A stretch of 37,390 bases of DNA from CAZZKG01 sp964654825 (GTDB lineage: Bacteria; Gemmatimonadota; CAZMKB01): positions 1 to 37,390 of the forward strand of contig CAZZKG010000036.1 of NCBI GenBank assembly GCA_964654825.1. Reading direction: 5' to 3'. The notes beneath the pieces are model-generated. The model saw only the letters and a list, made by a program, of their open reading frames with translations. It was not told where the DNA came from and made no database searches. A program made the position numbers and the translations under genes. Shown in pieces: positions 7,336-15,788 of the stretch (position 1 is the first letter of the stretch; every line of letters begins with the position of its first letter).

Positions 7336-9311
7336 AAACGATCAGATTTATTCTTACAGGGGTTCTGGCCTTTTCTGCCCTCTCCACGTGCCCCCTCCGG
7401 GCCGAAAAATACGCTGTCCTGATCAGTGCCCAGTTTGCAACTCAAGACAATGCGAAAACCAACAGCGAATTCTGGTATGATCTTCTGCTCACGTACACTA
7501 CACTGATCGACTATGGATACACCTACGAGAACATTTACGTGCTCTATGGAAGAAGTTCCGATTTCGATAGCCAGGTGGAGTGCTATCAGAATCCCTATCC
7601 TTCCCAGATAACGGACATGGTTACGAATGCGGAAAATATCCAGTTCACGTTTGACAATCTCAATACTATAATGACCGAAGATGACTTCCTGTTCGTGTGG
7701 TACATGGGACACGGCGACAGGCAGGGGGGACATCTAGTGTTCCCCGTCAGGAGTGAATCCGACACGGTAAGAATCAGCGATGTGGACATGGCCGCGATGA
7801 TGAACACGGTCCAGAATTATCATCAGCGTGTCTTTTCCTTCATGACCTGTTTCAGCGGGGGTATACTCGACGACCTCAGGGGGCCGAATACGATTATCCT
7901 CACTTCAGCCACATTCGATCAGGTATCAGCCACCGGTATTCTGTGTGATACCTTTCACGCCGAGTACCATTATTACGAGACGGCGGCGCTTCACTGGATG
8001 ACGCCCTGCGACCAGTGCGATCCGGTCGATGCCGACGCGAGCGGGAATGGTGCCGTATCTTTCAGGGAATCATTCGATTATGCATGTTCCAACCCGATGA
8101 GATCGAATCCCCAGATCGAAGACGAGGGTCGAATCGCCCCCTACACGTATCTCGACATGTACCCGATACATGTCTCTCCTGACGGATCAGGAGACTTTCC
8201 TACTATCCAGACGGCGATCTCCTCAGCCATTGATGACAACCTGATCCTGCTGGATGACGGAACGTATACGAATGATTATGATGTAACTTACGAGGGGAAA
8301 GCCATCGCGATCTGGCCCCGGAGCGATGACCCCGCGGGCTGTACGATCGATTGCGGGAATAACGGGGGCGGATTCATCTTCGAAAACGGTGAGGATTCGA
8401 GATCGATACTGCGGAGCGTTACCATAACCAACGGCTATACTGCCTCTCAGGGGGGTGGGATTTACTGTTCCGATTCGTCTCCAACGATACGAAATTGCAG
8501 GATCGCGGGCAATCATGCCGATCAGGAGGGAGGGGGACTGTATCTGTCGGGATCATCCCCTGCGCTCCTGACCTGTTCGATAACCGGCAACGATGCCGGC
8601 GGCAATGGAGGCGGCATATTCTCCAGCGACTCATCTCCAGGTTTCGTCAGCTGCACGGTCGCCGATAACACAACGGCGAATTCGGGCGGAGGCATCTATG
8701 TCACGGGTTCCGGCACACCGTCTTCCGACAACACAATTTTCTGGGACAACATTGCGGTATTACTGGGCGATCAGGTCTATCTCGATTCGGGAACGGAAAT
8801 GACGTTCGGGTGCTCGGATGTCGACCTTCTGGGTGTGGCGGGGTCTGGAACAGCGAACTGGGGAGATGAGAACATCTTCACCGATCCTCTTTTCTGCAGG
8901 GATTTGAATGAGGATCCCTACACGATCCACAGTTACTCCCCCTGCGCTCTGGATAACAATCCCTTCTGCGGCCTCGTCGGTGCCTGGCCGGTCGGCTGCA
9001 GCGATCTCGAGGTGGGGATCCTTCCCGTAAACGGCCAGGATTTCTATCCGGGTGAAGTCATTTCATACCAGGCCTGGATCACCAACAACACCACAGCGCC
9101 CATCCCAGCGTTTGCCTCGATCTATGCGAGTGATGTTGCCAGCTGGCAGATCGTTCTCTTCGGTCCTCTCAATCTGACCGTTCCGCCCATGACGACGCTG
9201 GGGCCTGTCGATCTCCATAATCAGATACCTCCCGGAGCACCGCCGATGACCGCATTTATATGTATCGCGGCGAATGATATCCATGACTGTTATCAGGTCA
9301 CGATCCACTGA
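7332..9311 (+). CDS. Secreted caspase-fold (C13/legumain-like) peptidase fused to a right-handed beta-helix
   Basis: The 659-residue product begins with a signal peptide (about 1-24, ending LRA). Residues 25-270 look like a clan CD peptidase: YAVLISAQ opens the fold, the catalytic His is in WYMGHGD (His127) and the catalytic Cys in FMTCFSGG (Cys173), the same His-Gly then Cys-x-(S/G)-G layout as legumain and caspase families. From about 280 to 555 the sequence is a pectate-lyase-type parallel beta-helix, with GDFPTIQTAI (the usual pectinesterase-like opening) and repeated GGGIY/GGGLY turns next to SSP motifs. Residues 556-659 form a beta-sandwich-like tail. It overlaps the upstream propeller gene by 4 bp. 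The protease family is assigned by motif; specificity is not readable. A beta-helix could target polysaccharide or the cell surface. Confidence 0.75.
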   Translation: MKTIRFILTGVLAFSALSTCPLRAEKYAVLISAQFATQDNAKTNSEFWYDLLLTYTTLIDYGYTYENIYVLYGRSSDFDSQVECYQNPYPSQITDMVTNAENIQFTFDNLNTIMTEDDFLFVWYMGHGDRQGGHLVFPVRSESDTVRISDVDMAAMMNTVQNYHQRVFSFMTCFSGGILDDLRGPNTIILTSATFDQVSATGILCDTFHAEYHYYETAALHWMTPCDQCDPVDADASGNGAVSFRESFDYACSNPMRSNPQIEDEGRIAPYTYLDMYPIHVSPDGSGDFPTIQTAISSAIDDNLILLDDGTYTNDYDVTYEGKAIAIWPRSDDPAGCTIDCGNNGGGFIFENGEDSRSILRSVTITNGYTASQGGGIYCSDSSPTIRNCRIAGNHADQEGGGLYLSGSSPALLTCSITGNDAGGNGGGIFSSDSSPGFVSCTVADNTTANSGGGIYVTGSGTPSSDNTIFWDNIAVLLGDQVYLDSGTEMTFGCSDVDLLGVAGSGTANWGDENIFTDPLFCRDLNEDPYTIHSYSPCALDNNPFCGLVGAWPVGCSDLEVGILPVNGQDFYPGEVISYQAWITNNTTAPIPAFASIYASDVASWQIVLFGPLNLTVPPMTTLGPVDLHNQIPPGAPPMTAFICIAANDIHDCYQVTIH

Positions 9312-9477
9312 GCGGAGGTAATGCAGCCCACAGTTATGCTGTATTTATATTGTCCTTCAACCCAACGTCCCGGACTGAGCCGGTTCTTCCCCGGGATCAG
9401 GAGTATGAGTCCCTTTAATCAACTGTTTTTGTGGTAGAAGGCTGCATCGAAATACTACGCGGGGGACAATTCACCAT

Positions 9478-9507
9478 GTTCGGGGATCCGGTGTTCGAGG
9501 GTCCGGT
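9478..9507 (+). repeat. Tandem 15-bp duplication next to a -35 element
   Basis: GTTCGGGGATCCGGT (9478-9492) is followed directly by GTTCGAGGGTCCGGT (9493-9507), with 13 of 15 positions identical. The second copy runs into the -35 TTGACA, a position typical for activator sites. Confidence 0.6.
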
Positions 9508-9535
9508 TGACAAATACATTCAGTTGTGATATCAT
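9507..9535 (+). promoter_or_regulatory. sigma70-type promoter for the papain-fusion gene
   Basis: A perfect -35 TTGACA (9507-9512) and -10 TATCAT (9530-9535) are 17 nt apart. It places transcription start near 9542 and rules out translation starting at an upstream in-frame codon at 9526. The rest of the 9312-9506 gap shows no gene. Confidence 0.75.
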
Positions 9536-9566
9536 CAGTTACAGAACAGGTACAGGAGAGAGCCGG

Positions 9567-9677
9567 ATGTCCCTGTCCATTGTTTTTCAATACTGTCATG
9601 TTGATCGAAAGGTACTCGAGAATGAAAAGAATACTCCTCGTTTCACTGTGTATATTGTTACTCCTGTTTCTCTCTGA
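9567..9677 (+). CDS. Possible 36-codon leader ORF overlapping the papain-fusion start
   Basis: ATG at 9567 has an ideal ribosome site (AGGAG, 9554-9558, 8-nt spacing) and opens a 36-residue frame ending in TGA at 9675-9677. It overlaps the start (9622) of the long gene in another frame, and the long gene has only a weak AAAGG site of its own. This may be a coupling or leader peptide. No similarity is recognised, and chance is possible. Confidence 0.3.
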   Translation: MSLSIVFQYCHVDRKVLENEKNTPRFTVYIVTPVSL

Positions 9678-11985
9678 TGTATTCACCGCAAAACACCGGG
9701 CGGCGGAAACGATCCTCGGTATCAAGGACAACGCCACACTCGACCTCTTCGTCATGACCCACTGCCCTTACACGCTCCGCGCTGAGAAAGAAATCATTCC
9801 TTTCGTGAGAGAGAACTCCGACAGAATCGATCTCAGGATTCATTACATCGTAAAGAAAACGGGGACATCGGTCGATGGGTATCCGGATTCAGAAAAATCC
9901 CAGCATCCGGCGGATATTACCGGCTCTGCCGGCTGCCGCGGTAATGGCTATGAATCCTACCTGGGGTTTTCGAGTCTCCACGGGGAGAAGGAGATTGATG
10001 AGAGCATGAGACAGTTGCTCATCAGGGAGTTCTATCCCGGACGCTATCTCGATTATCTGCTGGCGCGGGCGGACCGGATAGACGCGGATTGGAGGGAGAT
10101 CGCGGACCGGCTGGGGCTCGATGTCACGCTGATCGATGAGTTGACTTTCGACGGCACGGGTAAAGAGCTTCTCGAGGAGAACATACGCGAAGATCGAGAA
10201 CCACATGTGGGAGCTTCACCGACTCTTTTTATCAATGATCGACGTTTTGCGGGGAAGATCGATTCCGGGGTTCTCGCGGCAGAAATCTTCGGCAAAGAGA
10301 CCGGGGAGAACCGGTTTGCCTCGATCTCCGCAGGCTCCTCGACCGGACCGGACGATTCCCCCTCCGGCAGGCTGGGGACCGCCAATCCGGCATCCATCTA
10401 CTGCAGGGAGCTCGGCTATGACTACCGGATAGTTGGTGAAAATGAGCAGACGGGGATCTGCATACTCCCGGGCGGTGAGACCTGCGAAGAGTGGGAATTC
10501 CTGCAGGGTAGATGCGGGCGGGAATATTCCTACTGCATGAGGAACGGTTACGACATGGTGACGTTGAGTGACGGGGACGATCCTTTCTCGAGGGAGTACG
10601 CGGTGTGTGTTTCCGAAGCGGGTAACGTGATTGGATCGGTGACCGAACTGATGGATCTGAGTACCAGAGCAACGAAGGCACGTTCCTACTCGTCCGGTTC
10701 CCCGGGTCGATCACGGCAAACCCTGCCCCCGACCACGAGTGCGCCGTCTTCGATCGATTGGAGAGACCACGATGGGTATGACTGGGTGACTCCGGTGAAA
10801 AATCAGGGAGGATGCGGCTCCTGCTGGGCATTCGGCGCGGTTGCGGCAGTCGAGGCCGTCGTCCAGATAAAATCGGGCGATCCCTTCATGAATCTGAACC
10901 TCTCGGAAGAATACCTGGTCTCGGATTGTCACGGCAACGTGCTTTCACAGAACTGCTGCGGCGGCATGCACTTCAGAGCTCTGCAGTTTATCAGAAACCA
11001 GGGAATCCCTGATGAATCTTGCATGCCCTATGTCGACGGGTACGGCTGCAGCTGCGGAGGAGGGAGCTGCGATTCCAACTGCCAGTACCGTTATGATGGA
11101 GCCTGCAGTGACAGGACCTGTTCCGACAGGTGCTCCGATTGGCAGAACAGGTTGACCAGGATAGACAGTACCGGACCGGTTTCCGATATCAGGGAGGCCA
11201 TCGCGGCCATGGGCCCCGTGTCGGCGTCCTTCGGCATCGGATCCAGTTTTGGAGGATACTGGGACGGGGACATCTACAGGTGCACCAGTGACAACGGTTC
11301 GAATCACGTCATCGCCCTCGTCGGCTATGACGATGCCGACGGATACTGGATCGCCAAGAACAGCTGGGGGTCCGGTTGGGGGGACGGCGGATTTTTCAAA
11401 ATCGGATATGGTGAATGCAACATCGAGTCTGATGTTCGATACGCCAACAACATCACCTGCGGAGACACCATAACAACAAGTATGACCCTCTACAGCAACC
11501 TGTCCGGCTGTGGAGATGACGCGCTCGTCATCGGTGCCGACAACATCACACTCAACTGCAAGGAGTCGTCGATCACGGGTCTTGGGACAGGGGCGGGGAT
11601 CATTCTTCAGGACAGACAGAACGTGTTCGTCAAAAACTGCGTCGTTTCGGGCTTCGAGACCGGTATCGAAATATCCGGCAGCCAGTACAATACAATTGTC
11701 AAGAACACGCTGACGGAAAACAACCTCTACGGGATATACTTAAACAACGCTCAGGATAACACGATATGGAAGAATGACTTCATCGACAATCCCGTTAACG
11801 CCTATGAAGAGGCCGGGTCGGACGCCAACAATTGGTTCGACAACCGGGAGGGTAACGACTGGTCCGATTTCGAGACTAACCAGGGATATCCCAATTCCTA
11901 CATCATCGATGGCCCGGGAGATGGTATCGATCCCTGGCCGAACGGCAGGGTACACAAAATCCACGGAGAGGCCACCGGTCCCTGA
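9622..11985 (+). CDS. Secreted thioredoxin-fold / papain-type peptidase / NosD-like beta-helix fusion
   Basis: With ATG 9622, where the signal peptide (1-23) begins, the product has 787 residues. Residues about 38-225 resemble DsbA/2-hydroxychromene-isomerase-type thioredoxin folds: LDLFVMTHCPYT places a single Cys48 at the N-terminal active-site position without a second Cys, and GASPTLFIN gives the cis-Pro loop. Residues about 250-340 are Cys-rich, with a DUF333-like YCRELGYDYRIV...GICILPGGETCEEW pattern. Residues about 370-610 are a C1A papain domain: oxyanion Gln395, catalytic Cys401 in GGCGSCWAF, His562 in NHVIALVGYD, Asn580 in KNSWGSGWG. The remainder (about 615-787) is a NosD-like helix with YNTIVKNTLTENNLYGIYL and NTIWKNDFIDN turns. 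Domain order is clear; targets are unknown. Confidence 0.85.
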   Translation: MKRILLVSLCILLLLFLSDVFTAKHRAAETILGIKDNATLDLFVMTHCPYTLRAEKEIIPFVRENSDRIDLRIHYIVKKTGTSVDGYPDSEKSQHPADITGSAGCRGNGYESYLGFSSLHGEKEIDESMRQLLIREFYPGRYLDYLLARADRIDADWREIADRLGLDVTLIDELTFDGTGKELLEENIREDREPHVGASPTLFINDRRFAGKIDSGVLAAEIFGKETGENRFASISAGSSTGPDDSPSGRLGTANPASIYCRELGYDYRIVGENEQTGICILPGGETCEEWEFLQGRCGREYSYCMRNGYDMVTLSDGDDPFSREYAVCVSEAGNVIGSVTELMDLSTRATKARSYSSGSPGRSRQTLPPTTSAPSSIDWRDHDGYDWVTPVKNQGGCGSCWAFGAVAAVEAVVQIKSGDPFMNLNLSEEYLVSDCHGNVLSQNCCGGMHFRALQFIRNQGIPDESCMPYVDGYGCSCGGGSCDSNCQYRYDGACSDRTCSDRCSDWQNRLTRIDSTGPVSDIREAIAAMGPVSASFGIGSSFGGYWDGDIYRCTSDNGSNHVIALVGYDDADGYWIAKNSWGSGWGDGGFFKIGYGECNIESDVRYANNITCGDTITTSMTLYSNLSGCGDDALVIGADNITLNCKESSITGLGTGAGIILQDRQNVFVKNCVVSGFETGIEISGSQYNTIVKNTLTENNLYGIYLNNAQDNTIWKNDFIDNPVNAYEEAGSDANNWFDNREGNDWSDFETNQGYPNSYIIDGPGDGIDPWPNGRVHKIHGEATGP

Positions 11986-12171
11986 GTGATACTCTCTCCA
12001 CTGCGTTTCTCCTCTCCGGGATGGCCGAATCGTTTCGTCGGTCCATGGTCCCGGTCCCACCCGCGGGCGGCTGTAAATCGGTGCATGTCACGTGGCGACG
12101 GTGCGGGGGCGGGTGAAGCAGTGGGATTCCTGTGGATCGGGATGGAGCCGGTATTTCGACAATAGTATGTT

Positions 12172-14469
12172 CTACATGCTCTCGAGTGTCTCGAGGACCC
12201 GGGCCTTCGTCTCATCGTCCTGACTCCATAGCTCGAGAAACTTCGTGAACGCGCGCCGCGCTTCCTCCTTCCTCCCCTCTCTCAGAAGAAGGTTGCCCAG
12301 ATTGTAATAAGCGTGCGGGAATTGATCGTTCAACTCGAGGGCGGTCCTCAATTCTCGTTCGGCTTCCGCCGTTTTCCCCAGCCTGTCGAGAAGTGAGCCG
12401 ATGTTGTTGTGGGCCATGAACGAATTCGAGTCGATGGCTGCAGCTTTTCTGTATGCCGCCAGCGATTCATCAGGCCGCTCGTCCAGTTCCAGTGCCTGGC
12501 CCAGCTCGAGTAATAGATCCGATCGGGCTGGTTGTTGCAGCGTGAGCTCATCGAGTATAGCCACCGCCTCGCCGAATTTCCCGAGTTCGATGAGGATCTG
12601 CGCTTTGATCCGTCTTGCGCGTATCATCCCGGATTTCAGGGACAGGGCATGATCCAGTTCCTCGAGCGCGGCATCCAGCTTCCCCCTGTCCTTCAGGGTA
12701 ATCCCCAACCAGTATCTCGCTTCATGGCTCATCGGATCGATCCGGACGGCTTTCTCGAAGTTGCTCAGGGCGTCATCGGAGTCACTCTGGAGCTTGAGAA
12801 CTTTCCCTTTTCCGATCAGGGCTTTGACGTAGAAGGGATTTATCTCGAGCACCTGTTCGTAGGATTCGAGAGCTGAATCCAGCTGTCCCGTGACCAGATA
12901 CGCCATCCCCAGATTGAGGTGAATATCGAGATTCCCCGGCCTGAGCTCCGCCCCCTTCCTCCATTGCTCGATCGCTTCCCCGGTCTTCCCGAGTGAGTAC
13001 AGTGCCAGGCCCCTGTAATTCATGAGTGTGACGTTGGTGGGGTCGAGTTCAAGTGATTCAGTAAACGCCCTGACAGCCCTCTCAAATTCTCCCCTTCTGA
13101 AATAGTAGCTCCCTTTTCCCTTAACAGCTTCGTGCGATATCATTTCCTTGGGATCCTTCAGGTCGGGAACGATTCCCTCATCCGCTGTGATGTAGCCGAG
13201 TCTTTCGAGCTTATCACGTGTCTCTCTGTCCACTTCCACGCGGGAACTCTGTGCCCCATTGGACAGGTCGGACTCGATTGAGTCGAGAACTGCCGCCAGC
13301 TGACCGGATATCTCACTCTCGCCGGGGAAGAGGTTCGTGCGTTCTTCGGGATCATCGCGGACGTTGTACAGCTCTTCGGTCGGGGCTCTGATGTACTTCC
13401 AGTCGCCAAGCATGACACCCTCGAGAGGGCTCCATCCCATGCTCTCGAAAGGGAACCTGGTCTCCAGATAAAGCGGTCTCTGGTCCGGCTTCCCCGCTCC
13501 GATAATACCTGTGAGGCTCTTACCTTGTATCGTTAACTTTCCTGTATCGATTCCCAGGAGATCCAGAACAGTCGGAAAGACATCGACGATCGACACAGGC
13601 GCCTCGCATCTGTAACCTCTGGGGATTTTCTCCGGGCAGGAGATGATGAAGGGGACATGAGTCGTCGATTCGTACAGAAACGCTCCGTGGGTCATCTCGC
13701 CATGATCACCCAGATCCTCTCCGTGATCTCCGACGATGATCGTTATCGTGCTGCGCTTCCCGCCGCTCAACTTATTCAATTCACCGAGCAGCCTGCCGAT
13801 GCAGGCATCCACGTAGGCGATTTCCCCTCCGTATGGGTCCGTGGGATACCTGCCGGCGTAAGGTTCCGGTGGCTGGTACGGACTGTGTGGATCGAAATAG
13901 TGGACCCAGAGCAGGTAAGGGGAGGAACCCATCTCCCGGACATGTGAGATCGCCGCATCGGTGACAACGTCGGCAGTGCGTTCGAGGTATTCGAAACCCG
14001 GTTGTGATTCCCCCTCGCCGGATATGTTGTCATCGTAGATCTGAAAGCCATTCCCTATACCGAACTGTGAATGGAGGACGAAAGCGCCGATTACAGCGCA
14101 TGTGCTGTAACCCTCAGCCGTTGCGACACCTGCCATCGAAGGGATCGAATCGGATAACCGGTAGCTGCCGTTGTTTCTCACACCGTGACCCGGTGGATAG
14201 AGTCCCGTCATGATGGAAGAGTGGGCTGGAAGTGTCAGCGGTACCGTCGTATGAGCGCGGGTAAAGAGTACGCCATGGTGAGCTACGGAGTCTATGTGCG
14301 GAGTTTGAACCAGTTCACTGCCGTAACAGGACAGGAAATCACTTCGCGTCGTGTCGAGTGTGATCAGAACAACATTCGGACGGTCTCCAGCGGGTCCCGA
14401 ACAAGACAGGAGCAGGAGGGCTACCCATACGGGAAATACGGCTCTATTCACTTTGAAAAATACACGCAT
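12172..14469 (-). CDS. Sulfatase-fold hydrolase/transferase lipoprotein with TPR repeats, Thr in place of the fGly residue
   Basis: The 765-residue protein has an N-terminal hydrophobic segment ending in a lipobox (LLSC, Cys23). Residues 30-about 400 form an alkaline phosphatase/sulfatase fold: metal-site NVVLITLDTTR (Asp39), GDHGEDLGDHGEMTHG and the late WKYI core. In sulfatases the nucleophile lies in C/S-x-P-x-R; here the aligned positions are Thr79-Leu-Pro81-Ala-His83. A Thr nucleophile is what phosphoethanolamine transferases use, so a transferase or phosphodiesterase activity is at least as likely as sulfate ester cleavage. From about 435 to 750 there are eight to nine TPR units (for example LDPTNVTLMNYRGLALYSLG). 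Divergent from the YbdK gene. Sulfatase-TPR fusions occur in several environmental phyla. Confidence 0.85.
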   Translation of the reverse strand: MRVFFKVNRAVFPVWVALLLLSCSGPAGDRPNVVLITLDTTRSDFLSCYGSELVQTPHIDSVAHHGVLFTRAHTTVPLTLPAHSSIMTGLYPPGHGVRNNGSYRLSDSIPSMAGVATAEGYSTCAVIGAFVLHSQFGIGNGFQIYDDNISGEGESQPGFEYLERTADVVTDAAISHVREMGSSPYLLWVHYFDPHSPYQPPEPYAGRYPTDPYGGEIAYVDACIGRLLGELNKLSGGKRSTITIIVGDHGEDLGDHGEMTHGAFLYESTTHVPFIISCPEKIPRGYRCEAPVSIVDVFPTVLDLLGIDTGKLTIQGKSLTGIIGAGKPDQRPLYLETRFPFESMGWSPLEGVMLGDWKYIRAPTEELYNVRDDPEERTNLFPGESEISGQLAAVLDSIESDLSNGAQSSRVEVDRETRDKLERLGYITADEGIVPDLKDPKEMISHEAVKGKGSYYFRRGEFERAVRAFTESLELDPTNVTLMNYRGLALYSLGKTGEAIEQWRKGAELRPGNLDIHLNLGMAYLVTGQLDSALESYEQVLEINPFYVKALIGKGKVLKLQSDSDDALSNFEKAVRIDPMSHEARYWLGITLKDRGKLDAALEELDHALSLKSGMIRARRIKAQILIELGKFGEAVAILDELTLQQPARSDLLLELGQALELDERPDESLAAYRKAAAIDSNSFMAHNNIGSLLDRLGKTAEAERELRTALELNDQFPHAYYNLGNLLLREGRKEEARRAFTKFLELWSQDDETKARVLETLESM

Positions 14470-14511
14470 ATTCGGTCCACGGACTGGGTCTCCTCGAACA
14501 CGTTTTTACCT

Positions 14512-14540
14512 AATTTACCCTGGCCCATGGCTATATTCAA
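14512..14540 (-). promoter_or_regulatory. Probable sigma70-type promoter for the sulfatase-TPR gene
   Basis: Minus strand -35 TTGAAT (14535-14540) and -10 TAAATT (14512-14517) with 17-nt spacing, leaving a leader of about 36 nt. Confidence 0.5.
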
Positions 14541-14580
14541 CCCTCTGTATACCTTAGAGGGCCTTCTGCCCGGCTAATTG

Positions 14581-14609
14581 TTGACAAAGAAGATAGCATG
14601 TGCTATCAT
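14581..14609 (+). promoter_or_regulatory. sigma70-type promoter with embedded dyad operator, upstream of ybdK
   Basis: -35 TTGACA (14581-14586) and -10 TATCAT (14604-14609) are 17 nt apart. Between and partly over them lies the perfect dyad GATAGCA-TG-TGCTATC (14592-14607), well placed for a repressor or a DNA-distorting activator. The gene starts at 14657 with a GGGAG site. Confidence 0.75.
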
Positions 14610-14656
14610 CTCCTGATGAAACCCGCGTTTGTCTGTCTACGAAGGGAGTGTTAGTT

Positions 14657-15781
14657 ATGGCGATAATTTTCAATGCATCTCCGAAGCCGACCATAGGAGT
14701 CGAGCTCGAGCTCCAGATCCTCGATCCTGAGACGGGCGAACTGGTATGCGGGGCTCCCAGGATTCTCGAAGCGTTCGATGGGGTGGAATGGGTGAAGCCC
14801 GAGCTCATCCAATCCACCGTCGAGATCAATACCGGCATCTGTGAGACGGCCGCCGAGGTGAAACAGGATCTAGAGAAGAAACTGAATGCACTCTGGAAGG
14901 TCTGTGACAAGCTCGGATATACTCTTGCCATGGCCGGAACCCATCCCTATTCGGGGTACTGCAAACAGATTATAACAGATGACGAACGTTATCAGAGGCT
15001 TGTCGACAGGGTTCAATGGCCGGCACGTCGGCTCATGATATTCGGCCTCCACGTCCACGTCGGTGTTGGAAGCGGAGAGAAAGCGATCGCGATTTTCAAC
15101 TCACTGACGAGCTTTATCCCGCATCTGCTGGCTCTCTCCGCCAGTTCACCGTACTGGCTGAGCGAGGACACCGGTATGGCATCGGTCAGGGTCAAGGTGT
15201 TCGAATCCCTGCCGACCGCAGGTCTGCCATACCGTCTCATCAACTGGGCCGAGTTCACCAGATTCATGAAGACGTTGATCGGGGCAGGGGCAATAACCAG
15301 TATCAGGGAAGTGTGGTGGGACCTGAGACCGCATCCCGGCTTCGGTACGGTAGAGATCAGGGTGTGCGATGCTCTCCCCACACTCACCGAAGTTGTCTCG
15401 CTGGCAGCCTTCATCCAGGCTCTGGTCGTCTGGCTGGGTGATCAGTACGACGAGGGCATATATCTGCCGATCTTCCGGCACTGGATTGTCCGTGAAAATA
15501 AATGGCGTGCCGCCAGGTGGGCGACAGATGCAAGGATCATCGTTGATGAAAACGGCAGTCAGATACTCCTGTCCGAAGACATAGAGGATCTTCTGACCAA
15601 ACTGATCCCGGTTGCGCAGCGTCTCGAGGGAAAAGAGGAAATCCTCGGTGTCCGGGACATCGTTCGCCAGGGACCCAGTTTTTCACGTCAGCGAAGGGTG
15701 TTCAAACAGACCGGCAGTCTGAAATCAGTCGTTGACTCAGTCATCACCGAACTCAAAGAGGACAGACCTACTCCAATCTGA
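14657..15781 (+). CDS. ybdK: Carboxylate-amine ligase, YbdK/GCS2 family
   Basis: The 374-residue enzyme belongs to the glutamate-cysteine ligase type 2 (YbdK) family. Landmarks are PTIGVELELQILD near the N-terminus, PELIQSTVEINTG, GTHPYS, GLHVHVGV and RPHPGFGTVEIRVCDALPT. These proteins use ATP to form a gamma-glutamyl-type amide; YbdK proteins have weak glutamate-cysteine ligase activity in vitro and their true substrate is uncertain. No glutathione synthetase is present in the window. The ATG at 14657 is chosen because of the GGGAG ribosome site 8 nt upstream and because the upstream in-frame GTG at 14600 lies inside the promoter. Downstream the M20 gene starts 7 bp after the stop, so the ligase and an amide hydrolase are co-transcribed. 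Confidence 0.9.
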   Translation: MAIIFNASPKPTIGVELELQILDPETGELVCGAPRILEAFDGVEWVKPELIQSTVEINTGICETAAEVKQDLEKKLNALWKVCDKLGYTLAMAGTHPYSGYCKQIITDDERYQRLVDRVQWPARRLMIFGLHVHVGVGSGEKAIAIFNSLTSFIPHLLALSASSPYWLSEDTGMASVRVKVFESLPTAGLPYRLINWAEFTRFMKTLIGAGAITSIREVWWDLRPHPGFGTVEIRVCDALPTLTEVVSLAAFIQALVVWLGDQYDEGIYLPIFRHWIVRENKWRAARWATDARIIVDENGSQILLSEDIEDLLTKLIPVAQRLEGKEEILGVRDIVRQGPSFSRQRRVFKQTGSLKSVVDSVITELKEDRPTPI

Positions 15782-15788
15782 GAAAACT

